DNA of 64,000 nucleotides from Serilophus lunatus (taxonomy: Eukaryota; Chordata; Aves; Passeriformes; Eurylaimidae): assembly GCA_013399895.1 (NCBI GenBank), contig VXBA01003725.1:124001-188000 (forward strand), read 5' to 3'. The notes beneath the pieces were generated by a model that worked only from the letters and a program-made list of their open reading frames with translations, was not told where the DNA came from and searched no databases. A program made the position numbers and the translations under genes. This document shows, piece after piece, positions 27,745 to 40,500 of this stretch (within the stretch, counting starts at the first letter, position 1; each line of letters opens with the position of its first letter).

Positions 27745-28978
27745 TGTGGTGGTTTGACCCACTGTTTAGCATTCAGGGGGCAGATTCAATAAAGGTGATG
27801 GAAAACTGAATAGAATGGTCAGCAGGAGAACAATTTATTCCAGGGGAATTAAATTAGAGGTAGGGTGACCCGCAGGAGACCCCAGAATTACACTGAGGGA
27901 CCCCCCAACACGCAAGGGAAAAAACACACAAAAAGGGGAAAAAAAAAAAAAAAAAAAGGGAACTATTCCTTTCAGCCAGATGGCTAGTAGAAAGAAACAG
28001 GGAGGAAGGGTAGGAAAAGGTGTCTCTCCCTTCTTTCTCTCTCTCCCTCTCTTGAAGCACCTCCGGCACTTCAGCCTCTCTGAAAAACACAAACACAGGT
28101 GAAAACCGGCTCCCTCCCTCCCTTGTCCGAAGAATACTTGCTAGCCAAATGGCTCCCGGGTTGAGAGGAATGGGTGGAATCCCGCCGGGGCCTGCAGGCA
28201 CTGGACACCGGGGCTCCGATTCTTCTCCTAGCAGCGATGGCCGAAAAAGAGACCGGGGTGGGGCCGTGCCTCGACTTTTAAGCCTTTCCGTCTCGCGTGA
28301 ATATCGTCGCCTTCTTCCTGGTCCAGCTGGCTTCCCATTCATCCAGCCAGTCGGGCCCCGCCTCAGTTTCCGGTGTCATGGCGGCTGCACCTCAGAGATG
28401 CCACAGCGCCAAGACGGTGCCAGGGCTAGCCCTGTGTCGCTGTCCGTTAGCAGCCGTGGTGCTGAAATTCCCGGCCACGGCTGACCCGGGGCGGCATGCC
28501 GCTGCCCGCACTCTGGGGTGGAGGTGAGAAGCTGTTGCCTCCCGGAGGGACGCTGGGGCTTCCCATTGCCATGCCCCCAGGTCGCTGCTCGCCCCAGGAA
28601 GCCACCGTGCCCGTGCGGGAAGGGACGGCCTCATGCTCGCGGGAACGGTGGAGGCAGGGCGGCTAGAAACCACCGCCTGGCCCCAGCCAGGGGTGGTGGG
28701 GACAGGGGGCTAGAAACTGCTGCCCCGCTGCCAGGAGCCTGGAGGGCACGGAGCTGCCACCCAGCCCCGGGAAACAAGGAGCTGTTGTCGCCCAGCCCCG
28801 GCCTCGGGGGCACTGGAACTGGTGCAGGTCCCACTCCGTCTCCCCGCCTCCCCCTCGGTCCCGGCCGGGACAACCCCCCTTCCCAAAACGGCTTTTGAGG
28901 AAAAATTGAATTTTAACTCAGGTAAGTGCGGTTTCTCTCTTACACCCCCTTTCAAAAGCCCTTTTTCAAACGGCTACA
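27745..28978 (-). mobile_element. CpG-rich ERV solo LTR, minus strand (copy 2 of 3)
   Basis: The left end is 'tgtggtggtttgaccc' and the right end is 'aaacggctaca', giving retroviral TG...CA termini. The flanking 5-mers are gtgac (27740-27744) and ctgac (28979-28983), a 4/5 match consistent with a target-site duplication. A 'tttatt' at about 27834 gives AATAAA on the minus strand about 90 bases from the 3' terminus, fixing the orientation. A 19-base A run lies at 27939-27957. The interior from about 28140 to 28900 is strongly GC- and CpG-rich. There is no internal retroviral coding sequence, so this is a solo LTR. Overlapping open frames (up to 162 codons) on both strands are compositional. 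Confidence 0.82.
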
Positions 28979-31407
28979 CTGACTAAGAGTACTAAATTAG
29001 GAAAAATTGCACTAAATACCAAATACAGAAAATCCTGGTTTTTAGAGGTCTTCTCTTCTGTGATGAAATATATTTTAATAGTATTTATTTACATGTAAAT
29101 AAAGCAAATATTCAATTCATATCAAATTATGGAACTAAATTTGCAATTAATCATGGAAGGCAATTAGCCAAGCATTGAAAATGCTAGCAAATCACAGCCA
29201 ACACTAGATAGGCTGAAAAATTCTGTTCAACAATCAAATTGTTTGAGTTCTTTGCCTGCAAGTAAAATTCTATTTATGACACAAATGTTTGGGCATATTT
29301 GTCTAAAATTTGTAATGGCTACTTACAATCCAATGAAAATTTGTATTCTTACCTAATTAATCACCATGGGGGTTTTTTTATCATAGTTGTACCACTTCAG
29401 TAAATCTGTAATTTATTAAAAATAGTTTGAGATTAATAAATGACAGCCTTTACTCTAATCAAGTTTTCCTTAGAATTAGTATTAGCTTCAAAACTTCATG
29501 TAGTTAAATGTATATTGAATGTAACTAGCTATGCTAAGGTGATGAAGTTCTTTATTATTTTGGTGACAGCCATTGCAAATATTGCAGAACTGTAGTAGTA
29601 GTTTTTTGAGAGACTTTTAGTGCAAAATCATTATTCTAAGCACCAGGAATTTTGAAGCCTAATTCTTGTATAGAAATAGTTAAAAACTCAGCCTCTTTTA
29701 CTACGTCTGAAAAGAATATCTATGGTTTATAACTAATTATATCCTAAGAATAATGTGTCCAATAGGGTGCAATATAATCATGCCTTTGCCGGTTTGCCAA
29801 AAAAACCTCCAGCTAAACTTGAAAGGTTCTTTTCAGTCAAAGGTCATGTTTACTGTTGAGCTTTCTACCTACTTAAAAGTGTGTCATTTACTACAAGAAC
29901 ATATGTTCTGCTAAAATTCTGTATTTGAAGAACTTTGCAGTGTACATGACAGCTTCCTGGAAGAAAGAGTGTTGACAGGTTTGAGTAGTTCATTTGTGTG
30001 ACTTTTAATGCATCATTTAAGAAAAAAATCTCCTTTGAAATAAACATCTCTAAAATGTGTTTGTAGTCATAAGGCTACATCTTCTGACTCCTTTTTAGCT
30101 GACTTGAATGCTGTATAGTTATTTATGGCACAGACTGAAAGTATAAATGCCTCTTCATTAGTCTATGACTCAGGTTTAATCAGTGTTGAGATTTTGGGTT
30201 TGGGAATCATTAGCACAGTTCTACTATTTACTCAGCTCTGTGACATCACTACCAGTTAAACATAACCTTGTAAAGGAACAGTATTCTTGCCATCTATTAA
30301 TTGCCTTCTGGGAGTAAAATGCATTTTGGCCTCATTCAGTATATTTTACTGGTATGCAGATTTCTCAACCATTTATCACTATACTCAGGATTCACAATCT
30401 TTCAACATTAACTCTAATGAACCCAGGACAGGATTTTTTTTTTCCAATTGTATTTTCATGGGGAATTAGGAGAGATATATGTGCATTGAACTTTAAACAT
30501 CAAATTCCCTCTGGTCTGAACAGATAATACTGATGTCAGTAGCTAAAGACAGCACTTCTGAACGTTGAATAGAAAGTTTTTTATAAGTGTTTTGGAGGAG
30601 ATGAGAAAGAAGACATACAATTATATTTATCTTTCCTAAATATGTCTAGAATCTTGCTAAATTCTTATGCTAAGCAGGGTAATATTGAAAATGAGGGAGA
30701 ATTGTTTTGCCTTCATAAATGTACAGATAAGTGTAGACTGGAAAAAGAGCACTTAATTCAACATACTTATTTAAAGGAATAATTGTGGAAGCACTATGGT
30801 CTTAGACTATATTTTAGGTCTGCTAAATATTTTTTTACTCAGTTATACTGACTACAAAAGTAAGGGTAAACACAACTAGTACTTTGCATTTTAAATTTGT
30901 AAGTTAGAATTTATTGTGTACTTTTTGAGGTCTTAGGGATTATGAGATGTAAATTGCTCAGAATTGTTCTTAAGGAGCAAAACTGTCTTGGGCTTAAGGT
31001 GGACATTTTTAAAACACTTTCTTTTAAGCTTCCTCTTTCACTCCCTCAACTCTTTGCACAGTGGTTGTTGCTTCTTACTAGCCTGCCCTAGAGATTGTAG
31101 GTCATCTTGAAAGCAGCACAGTATGTATGTTTAGTTACTTGGCATCCTCCGAAAAGCCTGGGTAATTTTCCATTTTTTAAGTGGTTAAGTGACTATATTT
31201 TGGGCTGCAAGTGCTAAGATTTTGGAGGTTTAAATGGTAGAAAGCTGGTAAAGGAGATATAATCTCTTTTATCATGTATGTAACAAATATAAGCAAATTT
31301 TTGGTGAGCAAAAGGAAACTATGGAGAGAAGTGTGAAAGAAAATAAAACAAACTGCAAAAAGAAAGACGCAGAAAACTTGTAAAGGACCGTTAATTACAG
31401 CTGTTTT
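28979..31407. other. AT-rich non-coding sequence
   Basis: No gene or repeat was recognised. Open frames are at most 60 codons until the CR1 fragment. Confidence 0.55.
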
Positions 31408-32010
31408 CATAGTATGGTTAAGGTTGGAAAAAAACTTTAAATCATCAAGTCCAATTATCAACATAGCAGCACCACCATGTTCATCATTAAACCATGTCCT
31501 CAAGCACCATATCTACACATTTTTTTGAAAAATTCTGGGGACAATGACTCCACCACCTCACTCGGCAATCTGTTCCAATGCTTTATAACTCTTTCCAAGA
31601 AAAAAAATTTTCCTGATATTGAATTTTAAACTTCTCCTGGAGCAACTTGAGGCCATTTCCTCTTGTCCCGTCACTTGTTACCTGCGAGAAGAGACTGACA
31701 CCCAGCTCACTATGACATCCTTTCAGGCAGTTGTGGAGAGCAATGAGGTCTCCCGTGATCCTCCTTTCCTCCAGACTAAACAACCACAGCTTCCTCAACT
31801 ACTCCTCATTAGGCTTCATTGCCCTTCTCTGGACACATTCCAATGACTTTCTTGTAGTGAGGGGACCAGAACTGGACACAGGACTTGAGTTGTAGCCTCA
31901 CCAGTGCCGAGTACAGGGGACAATCACTGTCCTGGTCCTGGTAGCCACACTATTTCTGACATAAGCCAGGATGCCATTGGCCTTCTTGGACACTTGGGCA
32001 CACTGCTGCT
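31408..32010 (-). mobile_element. CR1 LINE fragment, minus strand
   Basis: Read on the + strand this is the reverse complement of CR1. It starts 'tcatagtatggttaaggttgg' and passes through 'caccatgttcatcattaaaccatgtcc', 'gacaatgactccaccacctc', 'gaggccatttcctcttgtcc', 'gcaatgaggtctcccgtgatcc' and 'cttcattgcccttctctggac' to 'aggatgccattggccttcttgg'. This covers the last ~600 bases, mostly 3'-terminal non-coding and the end of ORF2. The copy is 5'-truncated, as most CR1 copies are. The 75-codon + strand frame at 31619-31846 and the minus-strand frames here are not functional genes. The deeper edge (after 'cactgctgct') is approximate. Confidence 0.92.
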
Positions 32011-34708
32011 ATTTTACAGGAATAGTGCTACTACATATGTCATCTCTGGCACAAAGATATCACCTTGTCTTAGGACTTCAGTCCTTCTCCTAGAGTTTTA
32101 CTGGGTTGTTCATCTTTTCAGAATCCCATCTGACTCCCATTTCCCTGTCACTGAAAAATTATAATGGACTCAGTTTTTCAGTTTCAGCTGCTCTGTACAA
32201 GTATAGCTACTCATAATGAAACACTAACTTCAGCAAACACCAGCGTCTGAATTTCTTCTTTTTAGAAGTAAGGTTTTTTCATGCAAAACATGTCCATTAA
32301 AACAGTAAGGAACCCCTGGAAGTGTTTTTTATAACCAAAGAAATAAGTGACACTGCATAGACAATGTTATATAACTCCCTTTACCGCTTCCCCCCCTTTC
32401 CCTCCCCCCATATACATACATGTAACTGTTCCAGACGAGGGGCCTAGATCTGGGTGTATTGTAGTCATTTGAAAATAAAACAATAATAAAAACAACAAAC
32501 CTTCACATCATCGAATAGTTCTGTGTTCTTTGGGAAGTGCAAAACTCTCAGCATGGAGAAATGAGGTGTCCTAATTTTATTTGTTGCATTTGACATGGAC
32601 AAGAGGAGATACAATGGTAAGAACTGTGCTTTTGTGTCCGAGTGACTCTGTGTGTGTATCTCTGTGATTAGCCTGGCTTTCCACTCAAGAACTCCAGAAG
32701 ATGCAAAGGTCCAAGATGAGTTCCTGAGCCCCGCAGCAGGCAACACTGTTAGCACTTCTATTAGTTATTGTTCAGCATGTTTAAATGATCAGCATATTTC
32801 ATGGCAGAATGGGACATAAATTGATACCTCTCATATCTATATTTATCAGAGTAAATAGTACCAACTAATAAACTATGAGATGTACACAGATGACTCTTTG
32901 CTGTTAAATGAGGTATTACTGTGTTAAAAAATTGTGCTTTAGTCCATATTTTTACATAGTTCATGTTTAGTCTATATTTAGTCCAGAGAGGCAATCTCAT
33001 GCTCCTTGTGTAAGCCAACTTTGATTACTGGGTGCCACTAGGATGTTCAGCTGTGTATGTTGCAGTATTTACAACTAATATTTACTATGTAGTAGTAGTT
33101 TCACCACACAGAAGCAAATAGTAGTATGTGATAGATGGTTCAGGATAAGTTGCAATAGTATTAACTAAGGCTAGGTATATAAAAACAGCCTTTACTTAGC
33201 CTCCTTACTCAGAGTAAGAAAAAAGCCATTTACTATTTTCTTTGCTTTTCTTAGATGCTGTGATTTATTCTCTTAAAGCTTACAAGTTTGAGCGACATAT
33301 GCAAGACTCACATGAATTAATTTCAAAGCTTTTTATGAAACTATTTTTCTAACAGAAGTGCACCTGTCCTGCCCTGCTCTTTTCCTCTTCCTGCTTTCAA
33401 AATCTAATTTTTTTCTAAGCAAGTTTGGCTATCTAGTTCAAATTCTGCAGTTAGTTTTCTTGCATGGTGACTACCTCTCACAGTTAGACATCTACACAAG
33501 CTCCAGTGTACACTGTTTTCCAGCTTCAGGTGAAGGATCTTGGCGAGCATCATGTAGCTTAATAGCTACTGGTATTCATTTAGTGACAAACTTCATTGCC
33601 ATCACAGAATGCACCTGGGAGGTATGAGAAAGCAAAAAAGATGGAATCGGAAATCAGCTCTTGGTGATCACAGAAATGCAACATTTTTGAGGAGGAACTG
33701 GTAAATGAGTTGCAATTCCAATCCACAAATAAGTGAAAAGAAATTAGGAGTCATCCAGGTGCAAAGAGAAAGTGGCATAAGTAACTTTGGAAATTTTGCA
33801 ACTGCATGGTGTTTGAGAAAAGTTAGTGAGCAAAAGTGATGGAACTGTCTAAACTCACAGGCAAAAGCTAGACAAGACTCAATAGAGGCAGAAAACAAGT
33901 TGTTTGAAATTCCTAAGTCTGGAGAATGCAAGATTTTAAAAAGATTGAGACTTCTTCCTGCTGTGACACCCACCACTCCACTCCCTCCCCCTGCCCCACC
34001 ACATAAGAGCAGCCCCCTAAGATGGGGAGTCAGCTCTCTCACCAGGGACCTGTAGTTTGTTGACTGTGATGCCAAATTCCTGAACATAATTTGTGCCATG
34101 AAAACAGACTATAAACATTAGGTACCTTGAAGTAAAAGCAAAAGAGAAACAGCAGGGTATTCTCTGACTGATCTGCTCATACCTTATTCTGCAGAATTCT
34201 GTTACATGTAGCATTTGATGAGACAGAGATGTTGCAGTGGAAACATAAAGTCACAAATGAATTCTTACTTAATTCTCCACTCCTGAAATACGTGTTAGGG
34301 TTCAAATTTCACATGCCTCAGGACTAAGGATAATGGATAATGGATGCACATTATGTTATACTGTGTCCATTCTCTGGGCAATACAGGGCATGATAGATAG
34401 TGTGAGAGGATATGTTCTTAATAGCAACGACAGCAATGTTTTGACTAACAACTGTTATTGCACCTGTAATCAAAAAGTCACCATACAGATTCTATCTCTT
34501 TTAATTGCTCTTGTTTTAGTATCCAAAATAATTTTGAACCCAAATTTTAATTTATCTTTCTAAACCTAAATTTCTAAAAAGACATGTGAATTCTCCTAAG
34601 CTGGAAAAGCACTCTGCAAAAACTTTGAAGCTGACCTCCCCCACATGTACATCCCAATGTCCTTTAAGGGTCAATGTTGATTATACCCAATGGTGATGCT
34701 AAAGCACA
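32011..34708. other. AT-rich non-coding sequence
   Basis: No gene was recognised. A 143-codon minus-strand frame (33668-34099) shows no recognisable domain and no splice or codon pattern to support it. Confidence 0.5.
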
Positions 34709-36150
34709 TGTAGTGGTTTAGCACCACTGTTTTTTACTAAGAGGCACACTCGACAGTGACGAGAAGACTGAACAGAATTTAAACAACAGGGAAACAGTTT
34801 ATTCATCTGGAGCTCAACCAAAGAAAAGACAACAGTTTAAGGGAACCCCAGACTTAACATAGAAAATACACCCGACAAAGAACCACGCAAAAGGGAAAAA
34901 GGGAATAAGGGAACTGCTTTTCTAAGGCCAGGCAGGCTGGTCAAAGTGATGCAGGGGGAAGGGAAAGCCGCTCCTCTTCTCTCTCTGTCTCCTTCTGATG
35001 GGAACTGCTCCCAGCCCTTGAAGTCTCTGCAAAACACAAAAATGAAAGGCATCCCCCCCAAACCCAGGGAGGCTATTTGGGGAAGCCTTTCACTTGAGGT
35101 TATGCCGGCTTGACTCTGGTGCCAATGGAGGTGGGTGGAGTCAAGCCGCGGGGCCTGGNNNNNNNNNNNNNNNNNNNNNNNNNNNNNNNNNNNNNNNNNN
35201 NNNNNNNNNNNNNNNNNNNNNNNNNNNNNGCTTCCCGGCGCCATGTTTTTTACCAGCCGCGGGCTGGCTGCCGCCTCTCCAGGGCACCCGCCATCCATGG
35301 AAACCCCCAAAAAGGGGTCCCCGGGGCCACTGGGGCCACAGGAGCCACCCGAGCAGCCACCGCGCCCACACCGCCATGCGGGGCCCATTCCCGGGGTTGT
35401 TCTGGACCGCAGAACCCCTTGCCGGGCTCCCTCATGGCAGCGTAGGGGGCCAGCACAGCCACCAGGGCGCTTTTGTAGCGGCATGGGGCCAGCAGAGCTA
35501 CTGCCGACCGCCAGCCACCAGCTACGGTGGTGGGCCGCCGCCGCCAAGGATCACCCACAGGCACAGGCCCACCGCTGGCAAGGAACAACCGGCGGGTGTC
35601 CACACCTGCTGCTGCCAGAGCCCACCGTAGACACCCAGGGATCAGGTGTCCACTGTCTGAGGGAGAGGCAGGGAACGTCACAGTGACTTTCTCCCTCTGG
35701 CACCGGGACCGCGCCCTGGGCAACAGCCAGCCAGCTCCGCGAGGGACTCGATCCCGCAGCAGTGTGGCCGCCGCTGCCGAGAATCGCCGCCGGGAAGGTG
35801 TGCATGCAAGAGCAGTTGCAGCCACCCCCGGCCGGCGCCTCCCGCCTGCAGCCGCCGCAAAGACCTGGGGAAAGCCGTCGGACCCTGTGCAGTGCCGTGT
35901 TCGCTGGCAATCACCGCCTGTCCATGTTTCGGTGAGTTCCTGCCAAGAAACTGTGGGCCGGCCAGCTTCGAAGGGCAAGGTGGTGGGGGAGAGCGAGGGA
36001 AGGTTATTAAGGGGAAAAAAACAGGATTTATACCAGAATGGGGAGCCAACGAACCGTTTAAAAGGAAGCATCCCCTTTCCTGCCCCCGTCCCTCTAAGAA
36101 CCCCCAACACCCCCCAGCCTCCCTCTCCCAAGGCTCCTAAGAGTGAGAAG
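34709..36150 (-). mobile_element. CpG-rich ERV solo LTR, minus strand (copy 3 of 3), gapped
   Basis: The left end 'tgtagtggtttagcaccactg' is followed at about 34797 by 'tttatt' (AATAAA on the minus strand), then 'cccttgaagtctctgcaaaacacaaaaatgaaaggcatcccccc', closely parallel to the LTR at 7607. From about 35090 to 36130 it is GC- and CpG-rich. It holds a 71-base run of N (35159-35229). The right end lies in the CT-rich stretch near 36130-36200 but no terminal CA plus target duplication could be fixed. Frames of up to 318 codons (35250-36206, minus) overlap others on both strands, partly cross the N run, and are not genes. Confidence 0.75.
35159..35229. other. Assembly gap (71 N)
   Basis: A run of 71 undetermined bases lies inside the GC-rich part of an LTR. 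Length and content are unknown. Translations across it are meaningless. Confidence 0.99.
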
Positions 36151-37321
36151 CAAAAAATAATATAATTTAATAAGGACAAACCAGTCTCAACTATACAAAT
36201 ATACAAATATGAAATAGATGTAGCAAATTCCTCTGATGTAAGAACACAGATGTGTGCGCGCTCTGTTGTGTGAATGAACTTGCATTTCTATTCTGTGCAG
36301 AGATGAGCATACAACACATCTGCCGGCCACATCTCTGGTACAGGTCATGATATTTCTCTTCCTAAAGACTTGGTCACAGAGGCAGGCCATACTCATAATC
36401 ATACTGTTTTGCTATGGCAATTCCTTGACTGAAGTATTTTTCACATGTGCACTCTGGCAGTCTCAGATGTGTGGGTTGTACGAAATTTTTCAGAATGTTC
36501 TCAGTGAGCTTCCAGTATCAGACACCTACTGCAATGACAACAGAAATATCACCAAAGAGATTGTATGTTACAGCTTTGGGGAAAAACAACCCTCTGGGAA
36601 AGAAGAAGTAATGTTCTTATTTGCAGCAATACAGTCATTGGCAGCCCACCAAGTTGTGCAGATCTCTGTTTTGTTTTGAATGGAGCTGGCTTCTGGCATG
36701 TATATATGGGAAGTCATAATGATATTAAGTCCCATGTGCAGACACCACTTTATAAAGACTGAAGCTGTGAACATAACAGCAAAGGTTAACGTCTGGTAGC
36801 AGCCAATATACACTTAAAAATTGAGGTTTGTTTCTTTCCTGAGGTATGCTCTATAATCAGCCTCATAGATCTTCAGTTTTACTGCTGTGCTGGCTTTTTA
36901 TGCTACAGACTAGATGCTCTTAGTAGGATATGTGCATATAAATATAAAAAGTTTCTATAGTAGCACCCCTACAATGTATTTACTGGGTTTGTAAGCTGTT
37001 TTTCTAGAGACACACAGCTTTCCATAAGCTTTGTGCCAATATATTTAAATCAAGTAATAATTCTTTTTTGTCTTTGTATGTTCCTAATGAATGCTTAAAT
37101 ATTAATTATCTTCAGTGCCTGCTGATGTCATGAAGGGTTCTGGCAATTATGGATACTTTTGTGTTCACAAAAGTGCTCAGATGCTGTTACTCTGAAAAAC
37201 ATCACTATTGTCAATGGAATAAAGGTAGGCAAGGCAGGAGATGCTGATTTTATTAGTGTTTTTTATAAAAACAATACTTGCATATTGGAGAAACTCTTAG
37301 ATCAGAACTGCTATGCTAAGT
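36151..37321. other. Non-coding sequence with one odd open frame
   Basis: No gene was recognised with confidence. A 110-codon + strand frame (36347-36679) begins near an acceptor-like 'atttctcttcctaaag' (36351-36366). It encodes a product with a hydrophobic start (ILIIILFC), seven cysteines after codon 20 and NIT/SGK-like polar stretches. It is unidentified and could be chance, an exon or a decayed gene. Confidence 0.35.
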
Positions 37322-37597
<276 letters not shown>

Positions 37598-40500
37598 CCT
37601 TAAATTTATATATATATAAATGTTTTGAGTTTTTCAAGCTTTTTATTGTAATTCCAAACATGATATTTGCCATGATTAATTTGCTTTATTCTATTGGCTT
37701 CATCAGCCAGAAGTAAATATAATTTGCCTGATCTAGTGATATAATCTGACGAGCTGGACAATATCCACAATATGAGAATCATTTCATGTTCTTCTAGGCA
37801 ACAGCTACTTCTGAGCCATATGTGTTCATACTCATTCAAAAAGTTAGTTTTTAAGAAAACTTCAGCAAAATTTTTATGCAAAAAATTGTTTTTCCAGTGA
37901 TCGTCTTTGATTTTTAATTCAGTTCTTACCACTTGAGATTTTCTCATTACTTTGATTTGAGATTCTTTCTCCCATGTGAAATAAAATATTCTCTGAAGGC
38001 AGATCTTAGCCTGGTTAGTTATACAGCAGGAGCCTATCTCTGGATCATTCAGAACACCATAATACCTGCATGCTAAATGTGACATTTACAAAAACAATAT
38101 CCAGTCAAAAATATTTGAGACTTTTGTTTGCTTGCTTTACTTTCTGCCAAAATCCAGAATTTCCTGCACTGCTTTTCCATATGTTCTTCCCAAGAAACCA
38201 GATTACTCTCAGGGAAGTCAGAATAGGCTAACCTGTCTCAGCACAAGCAGAGAAAATAATTCTAGTGGGTCTTCATAATCCCAAATCGCCATACTTGGAA
38301 CTTATGTATTGTAACTTATTATAACAGGCATAACATAATAGAAAATGCTACTCCTCAGTAAATTCTGATAGCAAAACAAATCTATCTTTTGCGTATGTTA
38401 AATGTAAAATCTTCAAAAAACAGATATTTGGGTTTCTTGTATTGTTTGACAGTGGTTCAACAGATGTGAAGTAAAGTCCAGTTTTATAGGCCCACTTTAT
38501 GAATGTATTATTTCACACAGATAATGTTCAGATTTGTTTAGGTAATCATCAGCAACCATAATCATTCCCTCAGAGCTTATTATCTATGCTCCACAGCTTT
38601 TCATAGTGTACAAATCACATGCAGCACTAACATAAAAGCCACAGGACTTTTTTGGCTAAGGTTTTATAAACGCAGGAACATACATAACTGTATAATAATG
38701 TTTCTATACTTTTCCTGTGTCATGGGAGGAACTGCTTATTGAGGCCAAATTGTATTGCAAGCCGTGGGGAATCTGTCTGATCTGACTAAAACTAATAGCT
38801 CATGCATAAAGATTCTGGATCAAAACTCTCTAGATCAAACAGTGGATTGAACAGGAGTTAAGATGCTAGTTCTTTTCTTTTAAGATGGGTTTAATTTCAG
38901 TGTTCCATTTGTGTTTTGGTTTTGTGATTTTTTTTTCCTTTTATCATTTTCCAAATGTTTAGTACAGTCTTATTTAAAACCTTTATATTGTTAACACATT
39001 AATAAATTCCTTTCCCATGCAGCACCTATAAATTTTGTTTGTAAAACACTAAATCAAGCTATCTTAGGATGGCACAATGTGCTCCCAAGGGCTTGTGGTC
39101 TCTTACCCTGTGCTGAAACCCACCTCATGCCTCAGATAATTTTATTATAAGAATTTACTGCACTTCTCAGGCAGTAAATGGTTGTGAAATTAACCTTTAC
39201 AATAGGCTTAGCTGTGGGTTATGAAATTTTTAATTAAAAAAACAAACAGGGGGTTTATTGCCCCCTGGTTTAAGGGGCAATAAACAGCTGCTACACTTAG
39301 CCAACGTAGATTTGCTGTTATCAAAATCTTTCAGAATCAGAACTGATCAATTTGGTACCACATCAAATTTTACAGGTACCTTTAAGCTCATCAAAGTCTC
39401 TTCATTGACTTTAAAAGTGCACACCCTTTAGATTTACTCAGTCTGATCTACACACAATTTCAATTTTCTTCTCCAGTATTTTGATCACTATCCCCGCAGT
39501 TATTAAAAGTGATACTTTTTTTACCATTTCCCATTGTAATAGTAAACAAATAAAAATATATACTTGCCTCCAAAGGCACTTTTGCACCAAAGAAATTAAC
39601 TGCCCTTGATTGCTCTGTGTGGAGAATGCTTTTTTGGGGGATGTTGCTCTGGGACAGTTTGGCAGGTCATGGGGAGCTGTGCAAGTATGCTCCCAGCTGT
39701 CTTAGGTTCTCTCCATCAATCCCTTCCTTCTGTTTCCTATTGCTCCCTTATGGCAGCTTCCTTCCCTTGCATCCTTTGCATCACCAACTTATTCCATCAT
39801 CCATGCCAGCACATTTCCCTGAAGAGCAGCACGGACCACTCAGTGTGTGTGTCCCCTCGTCAGCCATTGACAAGGATTGGTGCTTGCTGCAGAGCTGCTG
39901 CCATCCCTGCACCATCCACGGGGTCTTTTCATCACGTTGGGATCTGCACCCTTGTCTTCAGTTGTGTCTGGGGCGGCTTTTTGTCCTTTCGGTGATGGTG
40001 AGAGGTGAGAACTCAGCAAGCTGGGAGGAAGCAGGTGTGAATGAGTGCTGTTCACAAGAGGGTCCAGGGAGAGAAGCAGTATAGGGTGGGAACATGTAAA
40101 AAGACAGCTGGTCAGCTGGCTCCTGGATGATCCAGAAGAACTTGCAGTGACTGCTCTTTAGATGACAGTGTACTATGTTAAATTGCTGGTCATGTTAATG
40201 GAAGATTAGCTGAATCATGAGTAAATGGAAATACTTAGCTCAGAAGAACTATTTAGCCTATCTTTGGACTCTAAACTATCGCAGAAGAGAACTTGCAACT
40301 AAGCTGTTCATTTAGTTACAAATAATTTATTCTCCCTTGGACTCATTCAAATGTAGTTAATTTATTTTCAATTCATGAATTGCATTGAATTAATAATAAA
40401 TTTTTACTGAAAACAAATAAAAAATCAGTTGCATTCTGACATCTTGCTCTGTAAAGGATTCAAAATCACAGGAAGAAATTTTAATCTTTCCCGTATTGTG

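Noticed and set aside
35250..36206. 318-codon minus-strand frame and its overlapping neighbours
   Set aside because: GC-rich LTR composition, some frames cross an N gap, and no domain is recognisable.
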